Shown here in pieces: positions 6,506-14,494 of a stretch of 16,088 nt of DNA. Numbering within the stretch: position 1 is the stretch's first letter; the number at the start of each line of letters is the position of its first letter. A program made the translations under genes and the position numbers. The stretch spans positions 1-16,088 of the forward strand of contig CAJMRD010000049.1 of assembly GCA_905215725.1 (NCBI GenBank), given 5' to 3'. The notes beneath the pieces are model-generated. The model ran no database searches. It was not told where the DNA came from and saw only the letters and a list, made by a program, of their open reading frames with translations. The stretch is from an uncultured bacterium (GTDB taxonomy: Bacteria > Actinomycetota > Coriobacteriia > Coriobacteriales > Coriobacteriaceae).

Positions 6506-7234
6506 ATGCGCCTGTTTAAGCAGACGCCCGAGGACTATTACAACGCCCCCTATGACGAGTTCCCGGCGCTCATCCGCGGTACCGTCGTCGTAGTCATGGC
6601 CATCCTTTGGGCCTTCTCCAAGCTCATGTGGCGCTGGAAGGTCGAGGACGCTGACCTGCTGTTTGAGCGCCAGGAAGGCCGCGGCAGCGTGGTCATCTGC
6701 AACCACACCTCGATGGCCGAGCTCTTGGCCGTGGAGACGGCGCTGTTCTTTGGCGGCCGCCGCATTCGTCCCATCTTTAAGTCCGAGTTCGCCAAGAGCA
6801 AGATTGTGCGCTGGGCCTTTAGCCGCGTGGGCGGCATCCCCGTAGAGCGCGGTACTGCCGATATGAAGTGCCTGCGCGCCGCCCAGCATGCGCTGCAACG
6901 CGGCGAGGACGTCCTGATCTTCCCCGAGGGCACGCGCATCCGCTCGCGCGAGATCAAGCCCGAGGTCCACGGCGGTTTTGCGCTCATCGCTCAGATGGGC
7001 AAGGCGCCCGTCAACCCACTTGCCATCTGTGGCTGGTCCGACATCACGCCCGCGGGCAAAAAGCTCATGCGTCCCAAGAAGTGCTGGATTCGTGCCGGCA
7101 AGGCCATCTCGCTTTCCGACGCACCGGCCGGGCTTAAGCGAACGGAGCGCCTAGCCTGGTTTGAGTCCGAGGCAATGGGCCGAGTCTATAAGATGCGCGA
7201 CGATCTGTGCGCCGAACATCCGGGCAGGTTCTAG
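6506..7234 (+). CDS. plsC: 1-acyl-sn-glycerol-3-phosphate acyltransferase (PlsC family), HX4E variant
   Basis: Likely transfers the second acyl chain to lysophosphatidic acid to make phosphatidic acid at the membrane's inner face. A hydrophobic anchor lies at about residues 24-41. Motif I is NHTSMAE (66-72): the histidine H67 is present, but the family's aspartate is replaced by glutamate E72 (HX4E instead of HX4D). Motif II is GGIPVERG (109-116), motif III is FPEGTR (139-144), and the motif IV region is around APVNPLAI (167-174). The length of 242 residues is normal. PlsY and GpsA, encoded further down, make its substrate, which supports the assignment. The acyl acceptor cannot be proved from the sequence, and the glutamate could affect rate or specificity. 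Confidence 0.85.
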   Translation: MRLFKQTPEDYYNAPYDEFPALIRGTVVVVMAILWAFSKLMWRWKVEDADLLFERQEGRGSVVICNHTSMAELLAVETALFFGGRRIRPIFKSEFAKSKIVRWAFSRVGGIPVERGTADMKCLRAAQHALQRGEDVLIFPEGTRIRSREIKPEVHGGFALIAQMGKAPVNPLAICGWSDITPAGKKLMRPKKCWIRAGKAISLSDAPAGLKRTERLAWFESEAMGRVYKMRDDLCAEHPGRF

Positions 7235-7236
7235 CC

Positions 7237-8136
7237 ATGAGCGAGAACGTGACGAACACCGCCGCGACTGCGTCCGACCAGGCAACCGCGCCTACCATCG
7301 AGATCGCCGCCCACGCCGGCACTTGCTACGGCGTACAGCGTGCGCTCGATATGGCGCTGGCCGCTGCGCCGCAGGCAGGGGAGTGCACTCAGGTCCATAC
7401 CTTGGGTCCGCTCATCCATAACCCCATCGTGGTGCGCGAGCTTGCTGAGGCAGGCGTCGGTCTGGCAGAGACCCTGGACGATGCCGCATCGGGCACCGTG
7501 ATCATCCGCGCCCACGGCGTGGTGCCGCAGGTGATCGATGCTGCCCGCGAGCGCGGCCTTACCGTGGTCGACGCCACCTGTCCCTACGTGAAGAAGGTCC
7601 ATGTGGCCGCCGAGCGCCTGGTACGCGAGGGCTACCGCGTGGTAGTCGTAGGCGAGCCGGGCCATCCCGAGGTTGAGGGCATCTTGGGCCACGCCGGCAA
7701 TGATGCGCAGGTCGTGAGCTGTGCCGCCGACGCCACCGCCTTGTCGCTCAAGGGCAAGGTAGGCCTCGTCGTGCAGACCACTCAGACCGCACAGAACCTC
7801 GCCGAGGTCGTGGCAGCTATCACCCCGCGCGTGCAGGAGCTACGTGTGATCAACACCATCTGCGCTGCCACGAGTGAGCGTCAACGAGCAGCAGCCACAC
7901 TTGCTAACCGCTGCGACTGCATGGTCGTGGTGGGCGGCAAGAACTCAGGCAACACCCGCCGCCTGGCGCAGATTTGCGCAGACGCCTGCGAGCGCACGTA
8001 TCACATCGAGGAAGCTTCTGAGCTCCAAGCCGCGTGGTTTACCGACGCTCACCACATCGGCATCACCGCCGGAGCCTCCACCCCGCAAGAACACATCGAG
8101 CGCGCCGTCGAGCGCATCAAGGAGCTTTGCCGCTAA
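7237..8136 (+). CDS. ispH: 4-hydroxy-3-methylbut-2-enyl diphosphate reductase
   Basis: Last enzyme of the MEP isoprenoid pathway, reducing HMBPP to IPP and DMAPP with a [4Fe-4S] cluster. The three cluster cysteines are C30 (AGTCYGVQRA), C115 (DATCPYVKK) and C209 (NTICAATSERQ). The substrate-binding histidines are in LIHN (H61), RAHGV (H93) and GHPEVEG (H143), with the catalytic glutamate E145 in the last motif. GKNSGNT (234-240) and GASTP (279-283) match the diphosphate-binding parts. Start ATG 7237 is 2 nt after plsC; a GTG at 7207 in frame lies inside plsC and is less likely. From ATG 7237 the protein is 299 residues, with about 20 Ala/Thr-rich N-terminal residues before the fold. It implies the organism uses the MEP pathway. 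Confidence 0.95.
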   Translation: MSENVTNTAATASDQATAPTIEIAAHAGTCYGVQRALDMALAAAPQAGECTQVHTLGPLIHNPIVVRELAEAGVGLAETLDDAASGTVIIRAHGVVPQVIDAARERGLTVVDATCPYVKKVHVAAERLVREGYRVVVVGEPGHPEVEGILGHAGNDAQVVSCAADATALSLKGKVGLVVQTTQTAQNLAEVVAAITPRVQELRVINTICAATSERQRAAATLANRCDCMVVVGGKNSGNTRRLAQICADACERTYHIEEASELQAAWFTDAHHIGITAGASTPQEHIERAVERIKELCR

Positions 8137-8138
8137 CC

Positions 8139-9581
8139 ATGGACCAGACCGTACCCGCATACGCCGCCGAGGTGGCCGATTACGGGCGCAGCCGCGACCC
8201 CGAGCCGGGTGAGGGCGCGCTCGTAAAGAACGTGCGTCCCGAATCGCCCGCGTGGGATGTGGGTATCGAGCCGGGCATGCGCGTGCTCACGGTCAACGGT
8301 GAGGCGCTCACCGACATGATCGTGTGGCTCTGGGAGGCCGACGATGATACCGTCGACCTCGAGGTTTTCGACCCGCGCGACGGCACCGTCACCCCCGTCG
8401 AGCTCGACCGCTTTCCCGGCGAGGATTGGGGTTTGGAGTTCGATGGCCCCATCTTCGACGGCATGCGTACCTGCGTCAACGCCTGCGTGTTCTGCTTTAT
8501 GACCATGCTCCCCAAGGGCGGCCGCTCCACGCTCTATATTCGCGACGACGACTATCGCCTAAGCTTTTTGCAAGGCAACTTTGTCACGCTTACGAACCTC
8601 ACCGACGAGGACGTGCAAAACGTCATCCAGCGCAACATGAGTCCCATGAACGTGTCGGTCCACGCTGTGAGCCCCGACGTCCGCCGTCGTATGATGGGCC
8701 GTAACGCCCAGCGAGGCATGGACGTACTCGAGACCATCATGGCCGCCGGCATCGAGATTCACGCGCAGATCGTGTTGTGCCCCGGCATGAACGACGGCGA
8801 GGAGCTGGAAAAGACCCTGCGCTTTTGCGAGGAGCACGAGCAAATCACAAGCCTGGGCATTGTGCCGCTCGGTTTTACCAAACACCAAAACCGCTTTAGC
8901 TGGTCATACAGCGACAAGCCCGAACTGGCGCGCGAGACCATTGCCATGATCCGTCCCTACCAGGACCGTGCCTTCGAGCGCTTTGGCCGCCACACCTTCC
9001 AGATGAGCGACGAGTTCTATCTGGACGCCGGCATCGATCCTCCCGAGGCGGACTTTTACGACGGTTACCCGCAATACTACGACGGCATCGGCATGATCCG
9101 CTCGTATCTAGACGAGACCGACGACGTGCTTGCCGCCGATACCGAGCGTCTGGCCCGCGTCCGCGAGGCCATCGCCGCCCGCAGCCAGCACCTGCTGTGC
9201 CTCTCGGGCGCCAGCGCACGCGACACGGTGGCCCGCTTTGTGGAGTCGCCCAAGGGACTCGCCGGCACTGTCACCGCCATCAAGAACCGCTACTTTGGCG
9301 GCAACGTGGACGTGACCGGCCTCATCGTCGCGTGTGACATTCTGGAGCAGCTGCCGCAGGACCTCTCTGGGGTTATGCTCTTTGTGCCTAAGCTCATGTT
9401 CAACGCTGACGGCATGACGCTTGACGAGTATCATCGTGACGATTTACTCGCAAGCCTTACCAGTCGCGGCGCCGAGGTTCATGTGGTGTCGACCATGCCG
9501 CATGAGCTGCTCGATACCCTGGAGCATATCCTTGGCATAATGCCTGCCGACTCTAACACTTCCACTGAACCTACCCATTAA
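8139..9581 (+). CDS. DUF512 protein: PDZ plus radical-SAM iron-sulfur protein
   Basis: The reaction is not known to me. Residues about 25-75 form a PDZ-like domain (VRPESPAWDVGIEPGMRVLTVNG at 32-54). A radical-SAM type cysteine motif follows, C112-x3-C116-x2-C119 (CVNACVFC), then a barrel-like region with LSFLQGNFVTLTNL, VSVHAVSPDVRRRMMGRN and IVLCPGMNDG. The C-terminal DUF512 part spans about 290-465. The length of 480 residues fits this family, which in Gram-positives is often next to der. ATG 8139 lies 2 nt after ispH. Its nearest Shine-Dalgarno (aaggag, 8119-8124) is 14 nt away, so it may depend on coupling to ispH. The cluster is inferred from the motif. A role in RNA or ribosome modification would suit the neighbours, but that is speculation. 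Confidence 0.88.
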   Translation: MDQTVPAYAAEVADYGRSRDPEPGEGALVKNVRPESPAWDVGIEPGMRVLTVNGEALTDMIVWLWEADDDTVDLEVFDPRDGTVTPVELDRFPGEDWGLEFDGPIFDGMRTCVNACVFCFMTMLPKGGRSTLYIRDDDYRLSFLQGNFVTLTNLTDEDVQNVIQRNMSPMNVSVHAVSPDVRRRMMGRNAQRGMDVLETIMAAGIEIHAQIVLCPGMNDGEELEKTLRFCEEHEQITSLGIVPLGFTKHQNRFSWSYSDKPELARETIAMIRPYQDRAFERFGRHTFQMSDEFYLDAGIDPPEADFYDGYPQYYDGIGMIRSYLDETDDVLAADTERLARVREAIAARSQHLLCLSGASARDTVARFVESPKGLAGTVTAIKNRYFGGNVDVTGLIVACDILEQLPQDLSGVMLFVPKLMFNADGMTLDEYHRDDLLASLTSRGAEVHVVSTMPHELLDTLEHILGIMPADSNTSTEPTH

Positions 9582-9591
9582 AGGAGAGCAG

Positions 9592-10926
9592 ATGAAACCT
9601 ATCGTCGCCGTCGTCGGACGCCCCAACGTGGGCAAGTCCACGCTCGTTAACCGCCTGGCCCAGACCTCGGACGCCATCGTCCACGAGTCCCGCGGCGTCA
9701 CGCGCGACCGCTCGTACCACACGGCCGATTGGAACGGCCGCGAGTTCACCATCGTCGACACGGGCGGTATCGAGCCGCTCAAGAGCGATGACGTCTTTGC
9801 CACGTCCATTCGCGACCAGGCCCTCGCCGCCGCCGAGGAAGCCGCCGTCATCCTGTTTGTGGTCGACGGCCGCACCGGCGTCACCGAGGAGGACGAGTCG
9901 GTCGCTCGCATGCTCAAGCGCTGCGACAAGCCGGTCTTTCTGCTGGTGAACAAGCTCGACAACCCCGATCGCGAGAACGACAGCATCTGGGAGTTCTATT
10001 CGCTCGGCATCGGTGAGCCCACGCCGCTCTCGGCCCTGCATGGTCATGGCACGGGCGACCTGCTCGACGATATCGTGGCCCTGCTTCCAGAGGAAGAGGA
10101 CGAGGTCGCCGATGAGTTCCCCGACGCGCTGAACGTCGCCATCATCGGCCGTCCCAACGCCGGAAAGTCGTCGCTGTTCAACCGCATCCTGGGCGCCGAC
10201 CGCTCCATCGTCTCGAACATCGCCGGCACCACGCGCGACGCCATCGACACCGTCGTGGAGCGCAACGGCAAGCATTACCGCATGGTCGACACCGCGGGCA
10301 TTCGCAAGAAGAGCACCGTGTACGAGAACATCGAGTACTACTCCATGGTCCGCGGCCTGCGCGCCATCGACCGCGCCGACGTGGCGCTGCTCGTCGTCGA
10401 CGCCTCCGTGGGCGTTACCGAGCAGGACCAGAAGGTCATGGGCTTGGCCATCGAGCGCGGCTGCGCCATCGTCGTGCTGCTCAACAAGTGGGACCTGCTC
10501 GACGACGACCGCAAGCGCGAGGCCTGCATGGAGACCGTCGACCGCCGTCTTGGCGTCATGGCTCCCTGGGCTCAGTACCTGCGCATCTCGGCCCTGACCG
10601 GCCGCAGCATCGAGAAGATCTGGGCAATGGTCGACGCCGCCGAGAAGACGCGTTCACAAAAGATCACCACCTCGCGCCTCAACACGTTCCTTACCGATCT
10701 GCGCGAGTTCGGTCACACCGTGGTGGATGGCAAGCGTCGCCTGCGCATGCACTACGTGACCCAGACGGGCATCAACCCGCCGACGTTCACGTTCTTCGTC
10801 AACCACAGCGACCTGGTCAACGACACCTACCAGCGCTACGTGGAGAACCGCATGCGCTCGACCTTCGACTTCGCCGGCACGCCCATTCGACTCTTCTTTA
10901 GGAAGAAGGAGCAAAAGGATGCATAA
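9592..10926 (+). CDS. der: Ribosome biogenesis GTPase Der (EngA)
   Basis: An essential GTPase with two G domains in tandem, needed for 50S subunit assembly. G domain 1 has GRPNVGKS (9-16), DTGG (56-59) and NKLD (120-123). G domain 2 has GRPNAGKS (186-193), DTAG (233-236) and NKWD (298-301). The acidic linker between them is EEEDEVADEF (167-176). The C-terminal KH-like RNA-binding domain covers about 355-440 and ends in a basic patch (FFRKKEQK). The length of 444 residues is typical. ATG 9592 follows aaggag at 9581-9586. The last 8 nt overlap plsY. All GTPase motifs are intact, so identification is certain. Confidence 0.98.
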   Translation: MKPIVAVVGRPNVGKSTLVNRLAQTSDAIVHESRGVTRDRSYHTADWNGREFTIVDTGGIEPLKSDDVFATSIRDQALAAAEEAAVILFVVDGRTGVTEEDESVARMLKRCDKPVFLLVNKLDNPDRENDSIWEFYSLGIGEPTPLSALHGHGTGDLLDDIVALLPEEEDEVADEFPDALNVAIIGRPNAGKSSLFNRILGADRSIVSNIAGTTRDAIDTVVERNGKHYRMVDTAGIRKKSTVYENIEYYSMVRGLRAIDRADVALLVVDASVGVTEQDQKVMGLAIERGCAIVVLLNKWDLLDDDRKREACMETVDRRLGVMAPWAQYLRISALTGRSIEKIWAMVDAAEKTRSQKITTSRLNTFLTDLREFGHTVVDGKRRLRMHYVTQTGINPPTFTFFVNHSDLVNDTYQRYVENRMRSTFDFAGTPIRLFFRKKEQKDA

Positions 10927-11602
10927 TCCGATTCTGCTGACCGCCATCTGCGCCGTGGTCTCGTTCTTTATCGGAGCGATTCCGTTTGGCCTGATCCTGG
11001 GCCGCGTGTTCAACCACACGGACATTCGCAAGGCGGGCTCCGGCAACATCGGCACCACCAACGCGCTGCGCGTGGCCGGGCCCAAGGTGGCCGCGCTCAC
11101 GCTTCTGTGCGATTGCCTTAAGGGCGCCATCTGCGTCATTATCGCGCGCCCGCTCATCGCGAGCTTGGGCTACGGCTTCCCCGAGAGCATCATGGCTCCC
11201 GGTGCCGCCGGCGACTGGATGCTCGGTGTCATCTGCCTGGCGGCCGTGTGGGGTCACATCTTCTCGCCCTACCTCAATTTCCACGGTGGCAAGGGCATCG
11301 CCGTGGGCCTGGGCGTGATTCTTGCCTGGTACTGGCCCATTGGCCTGTCGTTGCTGGGCATGTTTATCGTGGCCGTCGCCATCACCAAGTACGTGTCGGT
11401 GGGCTCGCTCGCCGCCGCCATCGGCCTTCCCATCGCCGCTTGCGCGGTCTTTCCATACAGCAGCCTGGGCCTTAAGTTTTGCATGGCGATGATCGGCATC
11501 ACCGTGGTGTGGGCCCATCGCTCGAATATCCAAAAGCTCATGGCCGGTAAGGAGTCCAAGCTCTCGTTTACCAAGCGCGTCACCAAGCCCGACGATAAGT
11601 AG
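10919..11602 (+). CDS. plsY: Glycerol-3-phosphate acyltransferase PlsY
   Basis: An integral membrane enzyme that transfers an acyl group from acyl-phosphate to glycerol 3-phosphate, the first step of phosphatidate synthesis in most Gram-positives. The three PlsY motifs are present: SGNIGTTNALR (41-51), the phosphate-binding stretch HGGKGIAVGLG (122-132), and HRSNIQKL (200-207). Hydrophobic segments lie at about 4-30, 55-80, 98-117, 128-155, 160-182 and 187-200. The length of 227 residues is normal. ATG 10919 overlaps the end of der by 8 nt, with aaggag at 10906-10911 inside der. gpsA, which supplies its glycerol-3-phosphate substrate, follows after 9 nt. The acyl-phosphate supplier plsX is not in the window. 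Confidence 0.95.
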   Translation: MHNPILLTAICAVVSFFIGAIPFGLILGRVFNHTDIRKAGSGNIGTTNALRVAGPKVAALTLLCDCLKGAICVIIARPLIASLGYGFPESIMAPGAAGDWMLGVICLAAVWGHIFSPYLNFHGGKGIAVGLGVILAWYWPIGLSLLGMFIVAVAITKYVSVGSLAAAIGLPIAACAVFPYSSLGLKFCMAMIGITVVWAHRSNIQKLMAGKESKLSFTKRVTKPDDK

Positions 11603-11611
11603 GAGAGAGTC

Positions 11612-12619
11612 ATGAATGTTGCGCTGATTGGCTCCGGCTCCTGGGGAACCGCCGTCGCCGGCCTTGCCGCCGCGCGAGCCGAGCGCGTGACCATGTGGGC
11701 CCATAGCGAGCAGACGGCCGCCGGCATCAACGGCGAGCACCGCAACCCGCGCTATCTGGTGGACTACGAGCTGCCGGACAGCGTGGTAGCAACGACCGAG
11801 CTCGCCCAGGCGCTCGACGGTACCGATGTGATCATCTTTGCCGTGCCCTCCACGCACTTGCGCGACGTGTGCCATCGGGCGGCGCCGTTTATCGATGCCG
11901 AAACTCCGGTCCTGTGCCTCACCAAGGGCATCGAGCCCGAGTCCGGCCTGCTCATGAGTGAGGTCATCGCCAGCGAGATCGGCAACGAGTCACGCGTGGC
12001 GGCGCTCTCGGGCCCCAACCATGCCGAGGAGATCTGCCGCGGCGGGCTTTCGGCTGCCGTCATCGCCAGCGAGGACCAGCAGGTGGGGGAGACCTTTAAG
12101 GAGCTGCTCCTGTCCACGGCCTTCCGCATCTACCTATCGCAGGACATGACGGGTGTCGAGGTTTGCGGCGCCATGAAAAACGTCATCGCCATTGTATGCG
12201 GCATCTCCGCCGGCTCGGGCGCGGGCGACAACACGCTCGCCCTCATCATGACGCGCGGCCTGGCCGAGATCAGCCGCCTGGTGCATGCCCGCGGCGGTCA
12301 GGCCATGACGTGCATGGGGCTTGCCGGCATGGGCGACCTCATCGCCACCTGCACCTCGGAGCATTCGCGCAACCGCACCTTTGGCTACGAGTTCGCCCAC
12401 GGCGTGTCGCTCGATGAGTACCAGACGCGCACGCATATGGTGGTCGAGGGCGCCGTCGCGGCCCGCAGCGTCAGCGAGCTCGCCCGTTCACTGGGCGTAG
12501 ATATTCCGCTCACCTTTGCCGTGGAGCAAACGCTCTACAACGGTGTTACTTTGGATAGGGCGCTCGAGATTCTTACCGATCGCGTCCCCTCGCAAGAGTT
12601 CTACGGACTCACCGACTAG
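11612..12619 (+). CDS. gpsA: NAD(P)-dependent glycerol-3-phosphate dehydrogenase
   Basis: Reduces dihydroxyacetone phosphate to sn-glycerol 3-phosphate for phospholipid synthesis. The N-terminal Rossmann fold has GSGSWGTA (7-14) and AVPSTHLRDV (77-86), then TKGIEPE (104-110) and SGPNHAEEI (133-141). The catalytic lysine is expected at K189 in AMKNVIAI, followed by SGAGDN (202-207). The substrate-binding SRNRTFG is at 252-258. The length of 335 residues is normal. ATG 11612 has aggagag at 11601-11607. It sits directly after plsY, which uses its product, and the der-plsY-gpsA order is common in Gram-positives. Confidence 0.97.
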   Translation: MNVALIGSGSWGTAVAGLAAARAERVTMWAHSEQTAAGINGEHRNPRYLVDYELPDSVVATTELAQALDGTDVIIFAVPSTHLRDVCHRAAPFIDAETPVLCLTKGIEPESGLLMSEVIASEIGNESRVAALSGPNHAEEICRGGLSAAVIASEDQQVGETFKELLLSTAFRIYLSQDMTGVEVCGAMKNVIAIVCGISAGSGAGDNTLALIMTRGLAEISRLVHARGGQAMTCMGLAGMGDLIATCTSEHSRNRTFGYEFAHGVSLDEYQTRTHMVVEGAVAARSVSELARSLGVDIPLTFAVEQTLYNGVTLDRALEILTDRVPSQEFYGLTD

Positions 12620-12637
12620 CGCAGAAAGGCTTCTACC

Positions 12638-13309
12638 ATGGGTTCCATCAAAATCGCTCCGTCCGTCCTTTCGGCTGATATGGCCAACCTCAAGGGCGAG
12701 CTCGACAAGATCGCCGGCGCCGACTACGTGCACTTCGACGTTATGGACGGTCACTTTACCGGCAACCTCACCTTTGGTGTCGACATTCTCAAGGCCGTCA
12801 AACGCTCCACCGATGTGCCGGTCGACGCGCACCTGATGGTGTCGAACCCCGACGAGACGGTCGATTGGTACGCCGACGCCGGCGCCGATATGGTCACCGT
12901 GCACTACGAGGCTTCCACGCACCTGCACCGCACGCTCACGCACTTGCAGCAGCGCGGCGTCAAGGCCGGTGTGGTGCTCAACCCCGCCACGCCCGTCTGC
13001 GTGCTCGAAAGCATCATCGACGTTGTCGACATGGTGCTGCTCATGAGCGTGAACCCCGGCTTTGGCGGCCAGAGCTTTATCCCCGGTACCATCGCCAAGA
13101 TCCACGAGCTCAAGACCATGTGCGAGCGTCACGGCGTTTCGCCCCTCATCGAGGTCGATGGCGGTATCTCTTCCAAGAACATCGCCAAGGTCGTCAAGGC
13201 CGGTGCCAACGTGCTCGTAGCCGGCTCCGCCGTATTTAAGTCCGAAGATCCCGCCGCCGAGGTTGCGCTGCTGCAGAAGCTGGGCAACGAGGCTGCACAG
13301 GAGGCATAA
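12638..13309 (+). CDS. rpe: Ribulose-phosphate 3-epimerase
   Basis: Interconverts ribulose 5-phosphate and xylulose 5-phosphate in the pentose phosphate pathway, as a cytosolic TIM-barrel enzyme using a divalent metal. Conserved parts are APSVLSADMANL (7-18), VHFDVMDGHF (31-40, metal ligands H32 and D34), VDAHLMV (62-68, metal ligand H65), MSVNPGFGGQSFIP (136-149) and EVDGGI (172-177, D174 the catalytic aspartate). The length of 223 residues is typical. ATG 12638 follows gaaagg at 12624-12629. It lies 18 nt after gpsA. Its link to the neighbours is loose, apart from central carbon supply. Confidence 0.95.
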   Translation: MGSIKIAPSVLSADMANLKGELDKIAGADYVHFDVMDGHFTGNLTFGVDILKAVKRSTDVPVDAHLMVSNPDETVDWYADAGADMVTVHYEASTHLHRTLTHLQQRGVKAGVVLNPATPVCVLESIIDVVDMVLLMSVNPGFGGQSFIPGTIAKIHELKTMCERHGVSPLIEVDGGISSKNIAKVVKAGANVLVAGSAVFKSEDPAAEVALLQKLGNEAAQEA

Positions 13310-13315
13310 ACCCTT

Positions 13316-14494
13316 ATGACCGCAGGTCAAAACCGCATACCCGTGAATCTTGACTATGCCGCCTCGACGCCCATGCGCGCCGAGGCGCTCCTTGCGCAGC
13401 GCGAATATGACGACAGCGAGCTTGCCGGCGTCAACCCCAACTCGCTGCATTCACTCGGCCGCAAGGCCGCCGCGCGCCTGGAGGTGGCACGTCGCGAGAT
13501 TGCTCGCAGCTTTGGCGCGCGCGTTCGTCCGTCCGAGATCATCCTTACCAACGGTGGCACCGAGGCCAACCAGCTGGCGCTGCTCGGTCTTGCCGAGGGT
13601 GCTCGTCAGCGCGATCGAAAGCGCGATCGCGTAATCGTTTCGGCCATCGAGCACGATTCAATTCTGGACAACCTACCGCTGCTGCGCGCCGCCGGCTTTA
13701 CCGTCGACCTGGTGCAGCCCTGCCGCGCAGGCTACATTGAGCCTGCCGCGCTTGTCGAGCTGCTCGGCGACGACGTGGCGCTCGTGAGCATTATGGTCGC
13801 CAACAACGAAACCGGCGTGGTACAGCCCATCCGCGAGCTGGCCGCCGCCGCACATGCTGCCGGCGCCTTGCTTCACACCGATGCCATCCAGGGCTATTTG
13901 CACATTCCGCTCGATGTCACCGAACTGGGTGTCGATGCCATGACCGTTGCCGCGCACAAGATCGGTGGCCCCGTGGCATCCGGCGCGCTCTACCTTAAGA
14001 GCCGCACGCCGCTGCGTCCGCGCATCTTTGGCGGTGGACAGGAAGCCGGCCGTCGTGCCGGTACGCAGGATCTGCGCACGCAGCTGGCTTTTGCCGCAGC
14101 CGCTTCCGTGTTGCTGCCGAATGTGGGCCAGGAGCGTGCGACGCTGCAGGCCCTTTCCGACAAGCTCTACGCCACGCTTACGGCCCATCCTCGCATTCAC
14201 GCCACGATGGGCGACTACGCGCAGGCAGATCGTCTACCGGGCATGGTTTCGATCTACGTCGACGGCATGGACTCCGAAGAGCTCATAATCAAGCTCGATG
14301 CCGCCGGTTTTGAGGTTTCGGCCGGATCGGCTTGCTCGAGCGGCAACATGGACCCGAGCCACGTGCTCAGTGCCATGGGCATTGGTCGCGAGCAGGCATT
14401 GGGGTCGCTGCGCATCTCGTTTGATGACCGCGTGAATCCGGACGATCTGGACGACTTTGCCCAGACGTTGCTCTCGATCGTAGGCGCCGCATGA
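13316..14494 (+). CDS. Cysteine desulfurase (NifS/IscS family)
   Basis: A pyridoxal-phosphate enzyme that takes sulfur from cysteine, leaving alanine, to feed iron-sulfur clusters or tRNA thiolation. Features in order: NLDYAASTP (11-19); LTNGGTEANQLAL (77-89); IEHDS (111-115, H113); ANNETGVVQP (162-171); HTDAIQG (187-193); the PLP lysine K215 in AAHKIGGP; RAGTQD (247-252); and the persulfide cysteine C340 in SAGSACSSGN. All catalytic residues are intact. The length of 392 residues is normal. aggagg at 13299-13304 precedes ATG 13316 by 11 nt. No scaffold gene (iscU or sufU) is adjacent, so the acceptor is unknown and I give no symbol. The end overlaps the NIF3-like gene by 4 nt. Confidence 0.93.
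   Translation: MTAGQNRIPVNLDYAASTPMRAEALLAQREYDDSELAGVNPNSLHSLGRKAAARLEVARREIARSFGARVRPSEIILTNGGTEANQLALLGLAEGARQRDRKRDRVIVSAIEHDSILDNLPLLRAAGFTVDLVQPCRAGYIEPAALVELLGDDVALVSIMVANNETGVVQPIRELAAAAHAAGALLHTDAIQGYLHIPLDVTELGVDAMTVAAHKIGGPVASGALYLKSRTPLRPRIFGGGQEAGRRAGTQDLRTQLAFAAAASVLLPNVGQERATLQALSDKLYATLTAHPRIHATMGDYAQADRLPGMVSIYVDGMDSEELIIKLDAAGFEVSAGSACSSGNMDPSHVLSAMGIGREQALGSLRISFDDRVNPDDLDDFAQTLLSIVGAA
13607..13630 (+). repeat. 12-bp tandem duplication in cysteine desulfurase gene
   Basis: Two adjacent 12-bp units, cagcgcgatcga (13607-13618) and aagcgcgatcgc (13619-13630), share ten central bases. They encode QRDR then KRDR at residues 98-105. It is in frame and lies in a surface-loop region before VIVSAIEH, so it should be tolerated. 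It looks like a slippage duplication and may vary between strains. Confidence 0.6.

Noticed and set aside
5792..6970. Long antisense open frame (392 codons) opposite cmk and plsC
   Set aside because: It lies fully opposite two clear genes. GC-rich codon bias removes stops from the complementary frame. The translation is low-complexity and has no recognisable domain.
7207..7236. Longer ispH start at GTG 7207
   Set aside because: It adds ten residues inside plsC, with no ribosome-binding site. ATG 7237 lies directly after the plsC stop.
8034..8138. Longer DUF512 reading starting inside ispH
   Set aside because: The added translation is Arg/His-rich shadow of ispH. The recognisable protein begins at ATG 8139.
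10898..11875. Antisense open frame of 325 codons opposite plsY and gpsA
   Set aside because: Composition shadow of two well-identified genes.
12488..13450. Antisense open frame of 320 codons opposite gpsA, rpe and the desulfurase start
   Set aside because: Same shadow effect; rich in Gly, Val, His and Asp, with no motif and no plausible ribosome-binding site.
13621..13630. GCGATCGC octamer as a HIP1-like repeat
   Set aside because: I noticed a single copy, and it is explained by Arg-Asp-Arg codons in the 12-bp duplication.
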